DNA of 64,000 nt. Origin: Streptomyces sp. SPB162 (GTDB taxonomy: Bacteria; Actinomycetota; Actinomycetes; Streptomycetales; Streptomycetaceae). Position numbers and translations under genes: made by a program. Shown here in pieces: positions 1 through 9,568 of the stretch. The stretch covers positions 1,896,501 to 1,960,500 of the forward strand of contig NZ_JAQFII010000001.1 in NCBI RefSeq assembly GCF_029504575.1, written 5' to 3'. Within the stretch, counting starts at the first letter, position 1. The number at the start of each line of letters is the position of its first letter. The notes under the pieces are model-generated. The model saw nothing but the letters and a program-made list of their open reading frames with translations, ran no database searches and was not told the DNA's origin.

Positions 1-96
1 GAAGAGGAGGGCGTCGAGAAGTTCGAGGCCGCCTGGAACGAGCTGCTGGAATCCACCAAGGCGGTACTCGAGCGTCAGACGCCCAAGGGGGCATGA
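1..96 (+). CDS. tal: Transaldolase, C-terminal end (partial)
   Basis: Only the last 31 codons are in the window, ending at TGA 94-96. The reading frame is open from base 1 and the peptide (KFEAAWNELLESTK) fits the C-terminal helix of actinobacterial transaldolases, where it is followed directly by zwf. The stop lies one base before the TTG start of zwf, so the two are translationally coupled. Transaldolase moves a dihydroxyacetone unit between sugar phosphates in the non-oxidative pentose phosphate pathway. The identification rests mostly on gene order. Confidence 0.8.
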   Translation, partial: EEEGVEKFEAAWNELLESTKAVLERQTPKGA

Positions 97-97
97 G

Positions 98-1621
98 TTG
101 ACCAGCAGCAATCCGCTGCGTGACGCACAGGACCGGCGGCTCCCGCGTATCGCGGGGCCGTCCGGCCTGGTCATTTTCGGCGTCACGGGCGATTTGTCCC
201 GTAAAAAGTTGATGCCTGCCGTCTACGACCTCGCCAACCGCGGTCTGCTGCCACCGGGCTTCGCGCTCATCGGCTTCGCCCGCAGGAGCTGGGAGGACGA
301 GGACTTCGCGCAGGAGGTCCACGACGCGGTCAAGGAACACGCCCGCACGCCCTTCCGCGAGGAGGTCTGGCAGCAGCTCGCCGAGGGCTGCCGCTTCGTG
401 CAGGGCGAGTTCGACGACGACACCGCCTTCGAGAAGCTGAAGTCGACGATCGACGAACTCGACAAGGCGCGCGGCACCGGTGGCAACTTCGCCTTCTACC
501 TCTCCGTGCCGCCGAAGTTCTTCCCGAACGTCGTGCAGCAGCTGAAGAAGCACGGCCTGTCCGAGGGCCCGGGCGAGTCCTGGCGGCGCGCGGTCATCGA
601 GAAGCCGTTCGGCCACAACCTGGAGAGCGCGCAGGAGCTCAACCAGCTCGTGCACGACGTCTTCCCGCCCAACGAGGTCTTCAGGATCGACCACTACCTG
701 GGCAAGGAGACCGTCCAGAACATCCTGGCGCTGCGGTTCGCCAACACGATGTTCGAGCCGATCTGGAACCGGTCGTACGTCGACCACGTCCAGATCACGA
801 TGGCCGAGGACATCGGCATCGGCGGCCGGGCCGGGTACTACGACGGCATCGGCGCGGCCCGTGACGTCATCCAGAACCACCTGCTGCAGCTGCTCGCCCT
901 GACCGCGATGGAGGAGCCCGGCTCGTTCCACCCGAAGGCCCTGGTCGCCGAGAAGCTCAAGGTGCTCGGCGCCGTCGAGCTCCCCCAGGACCTGGCGTCG
1001 CACACGGTGCGCGGGCAGTACGCGCACGCCTGGCAGGGCGGCGAGGAGGTCGTGGGATACCTCGAGGAAGACGGCATCGACCCCAAGTCGAAGACCGACA
1101 CCTTCGCCGCGGTCAAGCTGGAGATCAACAACCGCCGCTGGGCGGGGGTCCCCTTCTACCTGCGCACCGGCAAGCGGCTCGGCCGCCGGGTCACCGAGAT
1201 CGCGGTCGTCTTCAAGCGGGCCCCGTACCTGCCCTTCGAGGCCGGATCCACCGAGGAGCTGGGGCAGAACGCCCTGGTCATCCGGGTGCAGCCGGACGAG
1301 GGCGTGACGGTGCGCTTCGGCTCGAAGGTGCCCGGCACCTCGATGGAGGTCCGGGACGTGACGATGGACTTCGCCTACGGCGAGTCCTTCACCGAGTCCA
1401 GCCCGGAGGCGTACGAGCGGCTCATCCTCGATGTGCTGCTCGGCGACGCCAACCTCTTCCCCCGCCACCAGGAGGTCGAGCTGTCCTGGAACATCCTCGA
1501 CCCGATCGAGAAGTTCTGGGACACGCACGGCAAGCCCGCCCAGTACGCCTCGGGCACCTGGGGACCGGTCGAGGCGGACGAGATGCTCGCACGAGACGGT
1601 AGGAGCTGGCGCCGGCCATGA
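98..1621 (+). CDS. zwf: Glucose-6-phosphate 1-dehydrogenase
   Basis: 507 aa, the usual length. It oxidises glucose 6-phosphate to 6-phosphogluconolactone with reduction of NADP, the first step of the oxidative pentose phosphate pathway in the cytosol. The N-terminal Rossmann motif GVTGDLSRKK (about residues 28-37) and the active-site motif RIDHYLGKE (about 196-204) are present. The TTG start follows the tal stop by one base. The last codon overlaps the opcA start (ATGA at 1618-1621), so tal-zwf-opcA-pgl reads as one operon. Confidence 0.97.
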   Translation: MTSSNPLRDAQDRRLPRIAGPSGLVIFGVTGDLSRKKLMPAVYDLANRGLLPPGFALIGFARRSWEDEDFAQEVHDAVKEHARTPFREEVWQQLAEGCRFVQGEFDDDTAFEKLKSTIDELDKARGTGGNFAFYLSVPPKFFPNVVQQLKKHGLSEGPGESWRRAVIEKPFGHNLESAQELNQLVHDVFPPNEVFRIDHYLGKETVQNILALRFANTMFEPIWNRSYVDHVQITMAEDIGIGGRAGYYDGIGAARDVIQNHLLQLLALTAMEEPGSFHPKALVAEKLKVLGAVELPQDLASHTVRGQYAHAWQGGEEVVGYLEEDGIDPKSKTDTFAAVKLEINNRRWAGVPFYLRTGKRLGRRVTEIAVVFKRAPYLPFEAGSTEELGQNALVIRVQPDEGVTVRFGSKVPGTSMEVRDVTMDFAYGESFTESSPEAYERLILDVLLGDANLFPRHQEVELSWNILDPIEKFWDTHGKPAQYASGTWGPVEADEMLARDGRSWRRP

Positions 1622-2700
1622 GGATCGATCTGACGGACACCACGTCGTCCCGTATCAACGCCGGGCTCATCGACGCCCGCCGCGCCATCGGCACACCCGC
1701 CGTCGGCATGGTGCTCACCCTGGTCATCGTCACCGACGAGGGCAGTGCCTACGACGCCCTCAAGGCGGCCAGCGACGCGTCGCGGGAGCACCCGTCCCGC
1801 ATCCTGGCCGTCATCAAGCGGCCCGGCCGCTCTCCGCGCGACCGCGCGATGGCGCGGCTGGACGCCGAGGTGCTGGTCGGCTCGGACTCCGGCACCGGTG
1901 AGACGGTCGTGCTGCGGATGCACGGCGAGCTCGCCAACCACGCCGAGTCCGTGGTGCTGCCACTGCTGCTGCCGGACGCCCCGGTGGTGGTGTGGTGGCC
2001 GGAGGAGTCCCCGGTCAACCCCGCCGAGGACCCGCTGGGGAGGCTCGCGCAGCGCCGGATCACCGACGCGGCCGCGGCCGAGGACCCGGTGGCCGCGCTC
2101 AGTGAGCGTGCCGACGCGTACGCCCCGGGCGACACCGACCTGGCCTGGACCCGGATCACGCCGTGGCGCAGCATGCTGGCCGCGGCCCTGGACCAGAAGC
2201 ACACCAAGATCGCCTCCGCGACCGTGGAGGGCGAGGCCTACAACCCGAGCACCGAACTGCTCGCGCTGTGGCTCGCCGACCGGCTGCGGATCTCGGTGGA
2301 GCGCAAGGTCTCGGAGGGACCCGGGATCACCGGTGTCCAACTGGTCACCGCCGACGGCGAGATCCGGCTGGACCGGGCCGACGGCTCACTGGCCGAGCTC
2401 GCCATGCCGGGGCAGCCGGACCGTCACGTGGCGCTCAAGCGGCGCGAGACCTCCGAGCTGATCGCCGAGGAGCTGCGGCGGCTCGACCCGGACGACATCT
2501 ACCGTTCCACGGTGAAGTTCGGCGTCGGCCGGCTGGCCGACTTCGGGTCGCAGGACTCGGAGGAGCCGGTCGAGGCGGTGGAGCTGATCTCCCCCGCCAA
2601 GGACGCCAAGGCGGCCGGGGCGGCATCGGCCGACAAGGCTCCCGCCAAGAAGGCCGCGCCGACGAAGAAGTCGGCGGCCAAGGGAACGAGCTCGTCATGA
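1618..2700 (+). CDS. opcA: Glucose-6-phosphate dehydrogenase assembly protein OpcA
   Basis: 360 aa. OpcA is the partner that assembles or activates Zwf in actinobacteria and cyanobacteria. The body of about 315 residues has the family's conserved WWP and ITPWR stretches. It ends in a Lys/Ala/Pro-rich tail (about residues 320-360, AKKAAPTKK-type) that looks disordered and basic. It overlaps zwf and pgl by 4 bp each, consistent with coupled translation and fixed stoichiometry with Zwf. Confidence 0.93.
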   Translation: MRIDLTDTTSSRINAGLIDARRAIGTPAVGMVLTLVIVTDEGSAYDALKAASDASREHPSRILAVIKRPGRSPRDRAMARLDAEVLVGSDSGTGETVVLRMHGELANHAESVVLPLLLPDAPVVVWWPEESPVNPAEDPLGRLAQRRITDAAAAEDPVAALSERADAYAPGDTDLAWTRITPWRSMLAAALDQKHTKIASATVEGEAYNPSTELLALWLADRLRISVERKVSEGPGITGVQLVTADGEIRLDRADGSLAELAMPGQPDRHVALKRRETSELIAEELRRLDPDDIYRSTVKFGVGRLADFGSQDSEEPVEAVELISPAKDAKAAGAASADKAPAKKAAPTKKSAAKGTSSS

Positions 2701-3479
2701 GCACCCCGCAGGTCGTCGTGCACCGCGACAAGGAGCTGATGGCGAAGGCCGCGGCGGCCCGGCTGATCACGAAGATCGTGGACGCCCAGGCCGCCCGCGG
2801 CTCCGCCTCGGTGGTGCTGACGGGCGGGCGCAACGGCAACGCGCTGCTCGCGGCGCTCGCCGGGTCCCCGGCGCGGGACGCGGTGGACTGGGCGCGGCTG
2901 GACCTGTGGTGGGGCGACGAGCGGTTCGAGCGGGAGGGTGACTCCGAGCGCAACATCACCCAGGCCCGGGAGATCCTGCTCGACGCGGTGCCGCTCGATC
3001 CGACGCGGGTGCACGCCATGCCCGCGTCCGACGGCGCCCACGGCCGTGACGTCGACGCCGCGGCGGCCGAGTACGCGGTCGAGCTCGCCAAGGCGTCCGG
3101 GCCGGAGGACCACGGTCCGGTGCCGACGTTCGACGTGCTGATGCTGGGGGTCGGCCCCGACACCCACGTCGCGTCGCTCTTCCCGGAGCACCCGGCGGTG
3201 CGGGAGACGGAGCGGACGGTGGTGGGCGTGCACGGAGCGCCCAAGCCGCCCCCGACCCGGATCTCGCTGACGCTCCCGGCGATCCGCGCGGCGCGCGAGG
3301 TGTGGCTGCTCGCGGCGGGCGAGGACAAGGCCGGCGCGGTCGCGATGGCGCTGTCCGGCGCGGGCGAGATCCAGGCACCGGCGGCCGGAGCACGCGGCCG
3401 CCGTCGCACGCTGTGGCTGCTGGACCGGGCCGCGGCGGCGAAGCTGCCACCACAGCTGTACCCGCCCGCTTCGGCGTAG
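2697..3479 (+). CDS. pgl: 6-phosphogluconolactonase
   Basis: 260 aa. It hydrolyses 6-phosphogluconolactone, the product of Zwf, to 6-phosphogluconate. I chose the ATG at 2697 because it overlaps the opcA stop (ATGA) and gives MSTPQVVVHRDKELM, the normal family N-terminus; the open frame extends much further upstream but that part is antisense-free shadow of opcA. Family motifs LTGGRNG (about residue 40), WWGDERFE and GVGPDTHVASLFP are all present. It is the last gene of the operon and is followed by a strong hairpin. Confidence 0.95.
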   Translation: MSTPQVVVHRDKELMAKAAAARLITKIVDAQAARGSASVVLTGGRNGNALLAALAGSPARDAVDWARLDLWWGDERFEREGDSERNITQAREILLDAVPLDPTRVHAMPASDGAHGRDVDAAAAEYAVELAKASGPEDHGPVPTFDVLMLGVGPDTHVASLFPEHPAVRETERTVVGVHGAPKPPPTRISLTLPAIRAAREVWLLAAGEDKAGAVAMALSGAGEIQAPAAGARGRRRTLWLLDRAAAAKLPPQLYPPASA

Positions 3480-3496
3480 CGGGCGCTCCGTACGTG

Positions 3497-3539
3497 ACGG
3501 CCGCCGGCCGGGCTGATCATCAGCCCGGCCGGCGGCCGT
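3497..3539. terminator. Bidirectional terminator between pgl and pgi
   Basis: A perfect 20-bp inverted repeat (arms 3497-3516 and 3520-3539) with a 3-nt loop lies between the convergent pgl and pgi genes. There is no long T-run, as is common in Streptomyces. Confidence 0.85.
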
Positions 3540-3570
3540 TGTGCGTCTGTCAGCGGCTGTTACGCGTCCC

Positions 3571-5229
3571 TCAGCGGCCGCGCAGCTCCCGGTAGCGCCG
3601 GACCAGCGCCTCCGTGGAGCCGTCCAGGCCGGGGATGGTCGCGCCCTCGCTGAGCGCGGGCTCGATCCGCTTGGCGAGCACCTTGCCCAGCTCGACCCCC
3701 CACTGGTCGAAGGAGTCGATGTTCCACACCGCGCCCTGCACGAACACCTTGTGCTCGTAGAGCGCGATCAGCTGGCCGAGCACCGACGGGCTCAGCTCGG
3801 TGGCCAGGATGGTGGTCGTGGGGTGGTTGCCGCGGAACGTCTTGTGCGGCACGAGTTCGGCGGGCACGCCCTCCGCCGCGACCTCTTCCGGCGTCTTGCC
3901 GAAGGCCAGCGCCTGGGTCTGCGCGAAGAAGTTGGCCATCAGCAGGTCGTGCTGGTCCGCGAGCGGGCCGAGTTCACCGATGGGGTTGGCGAAGCCGATG
4001 AAGTCCGCGGGGATGACCTTGGTGCCCTGGTGCAGCAGCTGGTAGTAGGCGTGCTGGCCGTTGGTGCCGGGCGTGCCCCAGACCACCGGGCCGGTCTGCC
4101 AGGTCACCGGGTTGCCCTGCCGGTCGACGGACTTGCCGTTGGACTCCATGTCCAGCTGCTGCAGGTACGCGGTGAACCGCGACAGGTAGTGGCTGTACGG
4201 GAGGACGGCGTGCGACTGCGCGTCGTGGAAGCCGCCGTACCAGACGCCCAGCAGGCCGAGCAGGAGCGGGACGTTCTCCTCGGGCGGCGCGGTGCGGAAG
4301 TGCTCGTCCACCAGGTGGAACCCGGCCAGCATCTCGCGGAAGTGGTCCGGGCCGATGGCGAGCATCAGCGACAGGCCGATCGCCGAGTCGAAGGAGTACC
4401 GGCCGCCGACCCAGTCCCAGAACTCGAACATGTTCGCCGGGTCGATGCCGAACTCGGTGACCTTCTCCGCGTTCGTGGACAGCGCCACGAAGTGCTTGGC
4501 GACGGCCGAGGAGTCGGCGTTCAGGCCGCTCAGCAGCCAGTCGCGGGCGGAGGTGGCGTTGGTGATGGTCTCGATGGTGGTGAACGTCTTGGACGCGATG
4601 ACGAAGAGCGTCTCGGCCGGGTCCAGGTCGCGCACGGCCTCGTGCAGGTCCGCTCCGTCGACGTTGGAGACGAAACGGAGCGTCAGCCCCCGGTCGGCGT
4701 ACGGGCGCAGCACCTCGTACGCCATCGCCGGGCCCAGGTCGGAGCCGCCGATGCCGACGTTGACGATGTTCTTGATGCGCTTGCCGGTGTGGCCGGTCCA
4801 CTCGCCGGAACGGATGCGGTCGGTGAAGACGGACATCTTGCTGAGGACGGCGTGCACCGCGGGCACGACGTCATGGCCGTCGAGCTGGATGACGGCGGAG
4901 CGCGGCGCGCGCAGCGCGGTGTGCAGGACCGCACGGTCCTCGGTGACGTTGATCCGCTCGCCGCGGAACATCGCGTCGCGCAGTTCGGCCACGCCACTGG
5001 ACGCCGCCAACTCGCGCAGCAGCCGCAGCGTCTCGTCGGTCACCAGGTGCTTGGAGTAGTCCAGGTGCAGATCACCGACCTGCAGGGAGTACCGGTCGGC
5101 GCGCTGCGGATCCTGGTCGAACAGGTCGCGCAGCCGCACCTCCCCCAGCTCTTCGCGGTGTTTGCCCAGGGCGTGCCATTCGGGCAGCTGGTCGAGACGG
5201 GGACGGCCATGCGTATGGGTGTCGGACAT
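3571..5229 (-). CDS. pgi: Glucose-6-phosphate isomerase
   Basis: 552 aa, normal for the long bacterial form. It interconverts glucose 6-phosphate and fructose 6-phosphate and so links the pentose phosphate operon to glycolysis. Signature motifs are visible: GIGGSDLGP (about residues 150-158), SKTFTTIET, and [11 protein letters not shown]. The start lies 9 bp after the stop of the upstream MFS gene, so the two may be co-transcribed. It converges on pgl across a perfect hairpin. Confidence 0.97.
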   Translation of the reverse strand: MSDTHTHGRPRLDQLPEWHALGKHREELGEVRLRDLFDQDPQRADRYSLQVGDLHLDYSKHLVTDETLRLLRELAASSGVAELRDAMFRGERINVTEDRAVLHTALRAPRSAVIQLDGHDVVPAVHAVLSKMSVFTDRIRSGEWTGHTGKRIKNIVNVGIGGSDLGPAMAYEVLRPYADRGLTLRFVSNVDGADLHEAVRDLDPAETLFVIASKTFTTIETITNATSARDWLLSGLNADSSAVAKHFVALSTNAEKVTEFGIDPANMFEFWDWVGGRYSFDSAIGLSLMLAIGPDHFREMLAGFHLVDEHFRTAPPEENVPLLLGLLGVWYGGFHDAQSHAVLPYSHYLSRFTAYLQQLDMESNGKSVDRQGNPVTWQTGPVVWGTPGTNGQHAYYQLLHQGTKVIPADFIGFANPIGELGPLADQHDLLMANFFAQTQALAFGKTPEEVAAEGVPAELVPHKTFRGNHPTTTILATELSPSVLGQLIALYEHKVFVQGAVWNIDSFDQWGVELGKVLAKRIEPALSEGATIPGLDGSTEALVRRYRELRGR

Positions 5230-5238
5230 GGGTCCAAA

Positions 5239-6468
5239 CTAATTGATGACGGCCGGTACGAGCACGATCACCCCGCAGGCGAACAGCGCGGCGGCGGCCA
5301 GCGCCGGGGCGTTCAGCCCCCAGGCCGTCGCCACCGAGCCGCCGAGCAGGGCGCCGAGCGGCGCCCCCGCCACGGACAGGGTGCGGTTGGCGGCGCTGAC
5401 CCGGCCCAGCAGCGCGGCGGGTGTCCGCTCCTGCAGCAGGGTGACCTCGTTGACGTTCCACACCATCCCCACGGCGCCGAATACCGCCAGGGCGACGACG
5501 GCGACGGGCAGCGAGCGCACGGTGCCGAGCACGGTCAGGGCGCAGCACTGCAGCACCAGCCCGGCCACCAGCGCCCTGATCCTGCCCAGCAGTTCGGAGA
5601 GCCGGCCGGCCACCAGACCGCCGGCCACGCTGCCGGCGCCGTAGGCGGTGAGTACGGCCGCGTACCCGAAGTGCCCGGCGTGCAGCCACCCGGTGACGTG
5701 CAGGACCAGGGTGGCGATGAGCGCGCCCACCCCCACGTTGACGACGGTGTTGGCCGTACAGAGCGACCGCAGGACCCGGTCCCGCCACAGCACCCCGATG
5801 CCCTCGGCGACGTCCTGACGCAGCGTCCGGCCCGCGGGGCGCGGCGCGCGCTCGCGCGGCGCCGTGCGTATGGAGGCGACCAGCGCCGCGGCGAGCAGGT
5901 ACGTCACCGCGTCCACAGCGAACGGCAGCCCCGTGGACAGGCCGATCAGCACGGGCACCAGGGGCGCGCCCAGGAAGGTGCCCGCGATGGTCTGCCCGGT
6001 CATCAACCGCGCGTTGGCGCGGCCGAGGGCTGCCGTGGGGACGACCGACGGCAGCAGCGCGGTCGCCGCGTTGTCGAACAGGGTCTGCAACGTCGTCAAC
6101 ACGAACGCGAGGACCAGCAGCAGGGCGACGCTCACCTCGTGCAGCCACACCGCGAGCGCGAAGCAGGCCATCAGCCCGCAGCGCACCGCGTCGACCGACC
6201 ACATGGCGCGCCGCTGGTCCACCCGGTCGGCGATCGCTCCGCCCAGCAGCCCGAACAGGATCCAGGGCAGGAACCCGGCCGCCGTGACCAGGGAGACGAG
6301 CAGCGGGGAGTCGGTGAGCCCCACCGCGAGCAACGGCAGCGCCGCCGTGCGCAGTCCGTCCCCCAGCCGGGAGACCGCGGCGGCGCTCCACAGCCGGCCG
6401 AAGCCGCCGTGCCAGGACGGCACGGCGCGCTCCACGGCCGGCCGCAGATCGCTGTCGTTCGCGGTCAA
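5239..6468 (-). CDS. MFS transporter (MFS_3 / EntS-like exporter)
   Basis: 409 aa integral membrane protein with roughly 11-12 hydrophobic segments. The N-terminal stretch SRLGDGLRTAALPLL and the loop GGAIADRVDQRRAM after the second segment match the MFS_3 group, which contains enterobactin-type and drug exporters. No substrate can be assigned. It lies directly upstream of pgi on the same strand. The upstream gap (6469-6594) contains short imperfect TCGGGGTCG repeats but no clear promoter that I can name. Confidence 0.85.
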   Translation of the reverse strand: MTANDSDLRPAVERAVPSWHGGFGRLWSAAAVSRLGDGLRTAALPLLAVGLTDSPLLVSLVTAAGFLPWILFGLLGGAIADRVDQRRAMWSVDAVRCGLMACFALAVWLHEVSVALLLVLAFVLTTLQTLFDNAATALLPSVVPTAALGRANARLMTGQTIAGTFLGAPLVPVLIGLSTGLPFAVDAVTYLLAAALVASIRTAPRERAPRPAGRTLRQDVAEGIGVLWRDRVLRSLCTANTVVNVGVGALIATLVLHVTGWLHAGHFGYAAVLTAYGAGSVAGGLVAGRLSELLGRIRALVAGLVLQCCALTVLGTVRSLPVAVVALAVFGAVGMVWNVNEVTLLQERTPAALLGRVSAANRTLSVAGAPLGALLGGSVATAWGLNAPALAAAALFACGVIVLVPAVIN

Positions 6469-6594
6469 GACTCCCCCTCGGACCAGGATTCGATCAGTCC
6501 TGGCACCGTAACGGGCGCCACTGACAATGCCCGGGGGTCGGTGGGGAGCCGAGGTCAGCGGGGTCGTGTCGGGGTCGTCGGGGTCATCGGGGGT

Positions 6595-7359
6595 TCAGAA
6601 CCCGCCGCGGTGCAGCCTGCCCTCGTAGCGGGCCTCCAGGACGGCGTTGCGCTCGAACCCGCCGGGCAGGTTGGCCGATATGTAGACCGGCGGTTCGTGC
6701 CCCTCGGCGGTCAGGATGCCGACCGCCTCGGCGACGACCATCTGGACGAGCAGCGCTGAGGTGATGGTGGAGACCCCGCACAGCGCGCCGCCGTCGGGCA
6801 TCGGCAGCAGCGCGTCGCCGGCCGGCGCGCAGTTGTCGAGTACGGCGTCGGCGAGGTCGGCGAGCCGCTTCCCGCTGCTGTGCAGGGTGGGCACCGCGTG
6901 GGTGTGCTCCAGGGAGGTGAGGGCGACCAGCCGGTGTCCCGCCTCCTTGACCCGCAGGGCCATGTCGACGATGGAGTTGTTGACGCCGGAGTTGGAGATG
7001 ATCACGAAGAGGTCCTGCGGCCGCGGGGTGGCCAGTTCGTAAAGTCGTTTGGCCAGGCCCGGGGAGCGTTCCAGCAGCGGGTCGGCGAGCACGGAGCGGT
7101 CCTCGCCGCCGCGCAGCACCAGGTCGGACAGGCCGATCCGGCTGGTCGGGACGAGGCCGCCGGCCCGGCCCGCGATCTCCAGTGCGGTGGCCTGCGAGTG
7201 GCCGGTGCCGAAGGCGTGGATGACTCCGTCGGCGGCGACGCTGTCGGCGACGAGGCGGGCCGCGGCGGCCACGGAGTCGGTGTTGGCCGCGATCGCCCGC
7301 TCCACGGCGGCGCGGCCGTGCTCGGCGAACTGGGCGGCGCTGAGCTGTGCTTCGGCCAT
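6595..7359 (-). CDS. SIS-domain sugar-phosphate protein (UPF0309 / sugar isomerase-like)
   Basis: 254 aa. It carries a single SIS phosphosugar-binding domain: HAFGTGHSQATALEIAGRAGG near residue 50 and VIISNSGVNNSIVDMA near residue 115 are the two phosphate-binding loops. Length and motifs fit the UPF0309 group, related to but distinct from MurNAc-6-phosphate etherase (MurQ), whose longer signature I do not see. It follows a BadF-type sugar kinase and sits opposite an RpiR regulator, so a role in amino-sugar phosphate catabolism is likely. The exact substrate is unknown. Confidence 0.82.
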   Translation of the reverse strand: MAEAQLSAAQFAEHGRAAVERAIAANTDSVAAAARLVADSVAADGVIHAFGTGHSQATALEIAGRAGGLVPTSRIGLSDLVLRGGEDRSVLADPLLERSPGLAKRLYELATPRPQDLFVIISNSGVNNSIVDMALRVKEAGHRLVALTSLEHTHAVPTLHSSGKRLADLADAVLDNCAPAGDALLPMPDGGALCGVSTITSALLVQMVVAEAVGILTAEGHEPPVYISANLPGGFERNAVLEARYEGRLHRGGF

Positions 7360-7400
7360 GACCGACTCTCCTCGGTTGAATTAACCATCGCTGCGACAAA

Positions 7401-7415
7401 TCATTGAAACAATGA
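7401..7415. promoter_or_regulatory. Candidate operator upstream of the SIS gene
   Basis: A perfect inverted repeat TCATTG-AAA-CAATGA lies 42 bp upstream of the SIS gene start, in an AT-rich patch unusual for this chromosome. The adjacent divergent cluster encodes an RpiR/MurR-type repressor, whose operators are usually AT-rich palindromes. Binding is inferred. Confidence 0.45.
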
Positions 7416-7429
7416 ACCGAGTAGCGTGG

Positions 7430-8464
7430 TCACGTCAATAGCCTCGCGAGCGCCACCGCCCCCGCACCGCCGTCGCGAACCGGGACGACCCGCAGTCCCA
7501 TCGCCTCCGCACGCTCCGCCAACCTGCCCAGCAACGGCCCGGCGGGGGCCAGCAGACCGCCGGTGACCACCAGCGGCTCGCCCGCCTCGGGACGCAACGC
7601 CGCGACGGTGCTGCCGAGTTCCGCGGCCGCCGCGTCGAGCAGCGCACCGGCGACCTCGTCACCGGTCCGGTCCGCCGCGACGACCAGCGGGCTGAGCGCC
7701 GCCAGCCGCACCGGCGGCTGCGCGTACACCAGGGGCACGATCAGCTCCCGCAGCCGGCCCGGTCGGCGCGGGTCGGCGCGGTCCACGGGCACCGCGCGGC
7801 CCGGCATATCCCCGCCGGGCGCCAGGTAGTGGGCCGCCACCGCGTCGACCAGCGAGGTCCAGGGCCCGCGCCCGCTCAGCGCCCGCAGCGCCGCCCTGAC
7901 GGCCTCCCGGCCCAGCCAGAAGCCGCCGCCCTCGTCACCGAGCAGCCACCCGTCGCCGTCCACCGTCAGCTCCTGCCGGCGCCCGGTGATCCGGGCCGCC
8001 GCGGCGCCCGTACCGGCGATGAGCAGCAGCCCGTCGGCGGGCATGCCCGGCGCGGAGGCGAAGGCGATCTCGATGTCGCCGCGGACCGCGACCCGCCCTG
8101 CCCCCATCCCGGTCGCGGCCAGCGCCGCCCCGAGGCAGGACCGCGCCAGGTCGTGGCCGGTGTCGGGCCCCGTGTCGAGGGCCGCGCCCGCGAAGCCGCC
8201 GAGCACGGCGACGACCGAACCGCGCAGGTCCACCGGAACGGCGGCGCCGAGCGCTGCCGTCAGGTTCCGGGTCAGCTCGGCCCGCGGCACGCTCATCGCG
8301 TTGCCTGGACCGCCGGCGCCCTCACCGATCACTCCGACCGCGTCGGCCAGATAGGCGCGGATCCGGGTGCCGCCCGCGTCGATGCCGACCACCAGCGACC
8401 GACCGCCGGGAACGGACCGGAGGCCGTGGTCGCCGGAAGCGCTTCGGTTGTGAATTTCATTCAT
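7430..8464 (-). CDS. BadF/BadG-type sugar kinase (N-acetylglucosamine kinase family)
   Basis: About 344 aa. The N-terminal phosphate motif VVGIDAGGTRIRAYL (about residues 26-40) and the central LLLIAGTGAAA (adenosine/phosphate 2 region) place it in the ASKHA BadF/BadG/BcrA/BcrD family that includes GlcNAc kinase. It would phosphorylate an amino sugar in the cytosol, feeding the SIS-domain protein encoded next. The start is either GTG 8467 or ATG 8464; neither has a clear Shine-Dalgarno sequence and the mRNA may be leaderless. The start region lies inside a nested inverted repeat shared with the divergent rpiR promoter. Confidence 0.83.
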   Translation of the reverse strand: MNEIHNRSASGDHGLRSVPGGRSLVVGIDAGGTRIRAYLADAVGVIGEGAGGPGNAMSVPRAELTRNLTAALGAAVPVDLRGSVVAVLGGFAGAALDTGPDTGHDLARSCLGAALAATGMGAGRVAVRGDIEIAFASAPGMPADGLLLIAGTGAAAARITGRRQELTVDGDGWLLGDEGGGFWLGREAVRAALRALSGRGPWTSLVDAVAAHYLAPGGDMPGRAVPVDRADPRRPGRLRELIVPLVYAQPPVRLAALSPLVVAADRTGDEVAGALLDAAAAELGSTVAALRPEAGEPLVVTGGLLAPAGPLLGRLAERAEAMGLRVVPVRDGGAGAVALARLLT

Positions 8465-8492
8465 CACACCGCATGGTGATTGATAGATTCAC
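8450..8492. promoter_or_regulatory. Nested inverted repeats between sugar kinase and rpiR
   Basis: Two nested palindromic pairs share one centre: outer arms GTGAAT (8450-8455) and ATTCAC (8487-8492), inner arms ATCAC (8463-8467) and GTGAT (8476-8480). They span the kinase start and the promoter of the divergent RpiR regulator, so they are a good candidate operator for autoregulation and repression of the kinase gene. This is inference from position and symmetry. Confidence 0.5.
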
Positions 8493-8525
8493 TGACCGAC
8501 AAGACCCCAGCCGAGACGAGTCGTC

Positions 8526-9404
8526 ATGGTCATCGCCCTGATCCGCTCCGAACTCCCCCGGATGTCCGACTCCTTGCGCAAGGTGGGCGAGCTGGTGCTG
8601 GCGGACCCGGCGGCGGCCACCCGGGGCTCCGCGGCCGAACTGGGCCGCCGCACGGGCACCTCGCAGGCCACCGTCACGCGGTTCTGCCACGCGCTGGGTC
8701 TGGACTCCTACCAGCATCTGCTGATCGAGCTGGCGCAGGAGCAGGGCCGCAGCCAGGGCGGCGACGGGGAGGGGCCGCTCAGCCCTGTGCTGGGCCCTGA
8801 CATCGGCCCCGACGACGACCTCGACCACGTCATCGCCGTGGTCGCCCAGGCCGATCTGCGGGCGTTGCGGCACACCGTCGAGAACCTGGACCGGGAGGGC
8901 CTGGAAAGGGCCGCCCAGGCGCTCGCCAGGGCCCGCCGGATCGACGTGTACGGCGTCGGCGGCTCCGGGATCGCCGCCCGGGAGGCCGAGGCCCGGCTGT
9001 TCGGCATCGGCTGCGCCGCCCGGGGCTGGACGGAGGTGCACGCCGCCGAGACCTCGGCCGCACTGCTGACGCCGTCCGACGTGGCCGTGGCGATCTCGCA
9101 CTCCGGCACGACGCGTGAGGCCCTGGACCCGTTGCGACTGGCCGCCGAACGCGGCGCGACCACGGTGGCCGTCACCAGCGACGCGCGCTCGCCCCTCGCC
9201 CAGGCCGCCGACATCCGGCTCACCTCGGCCTCGGCGGAGACCAGCTTTCGGCGGGGCGGCTACGGCACCCGTCATTCGGTCCTGCTGATCATCGACTGCC
9301 TGTCGGCCCGGGTCGCCCAGCTCACGTACGAGCGGGCCACCGCGGCGGTCGCGTTGACCGCCCACATCGGCGACAGCCACAGCGCCCGCGGCCGCCGGCG
9401 CTGA
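8526..9404 (+). CDS. RpiR/MurR-family transcriptional regulator
   Basis: 292 aa. The N-terminal HTH_6 domain (about residues 1-77) has the family pattern RRTGTSQATVTRFCHALGL. The C-terminal SIS domain (about 135-265) shows DVYGVGGSGIAAREAEA and ISHSGTTREALDPL and would sense a sugar phosphate. It is divergent from the sugar kinase and SIS-domain genes, which it probably controls through the inverted repeats between them. It converges on rbpA across a hairpin. Confidence 0.92.
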   Translation: MVIALIRSELPRMSDSLRKVGELVLADPAAATRGSAAELGRRTGTSQATVTRFCHALGLDSYQHLLIELAQEQGRSQGGDGEGPLSPVLGPDIGPDDDLDHVIAVVAQADLRALRHTVENLDREGLERAAQALARARRIDVYGVGGSGIAAREAEARLFGIGCAARGWTEVHAAETSAALLTPSDVAVAISHSGTTREALDPLRLAAERGATTVAVTSDARSPLAQAADIRLTSASAETSFRRGGYGTRHSVLLIIDCLSARVAQLTYERATAAVALTAHIGDSHSARGRRR

Positions 9405-9478
9405 CGACGGCACCGCCGGCCGCGCGGCACCGGTAACCGACGTCCGCAGTCCGCGCGCTCCCCCCGGACAGCGAAACA

Positions 9479-9535
9479 CCCCTGTTCACCGGGTGGCCCC
9501 CGGCCTCAGCCTTCGGGCCGCCCGGCGAACAGGGG
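9479..9535. terminator. Bidirectional terminator between rpiR and rbpA
   Basis: Arms 9479-9499 and 9515-9535 form a 21-bp stem with one A-C mismatch and one G-T pair around a 15-nt loop, located between convergent genes. Confidence 0.8.
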
Positions 9536-9568
9536 CGTATATCCGCGTGCCGTACGCGGGAAAAGCTC

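Noticed and set aside
3541..6759. A 1072-codon open frame on the plus strand
   Set aside because: It is antisense to pgi and the MFS gene, is Arg/Gln/Val/Gly-rich without any domain, and is a typical high-GC shadow frame.
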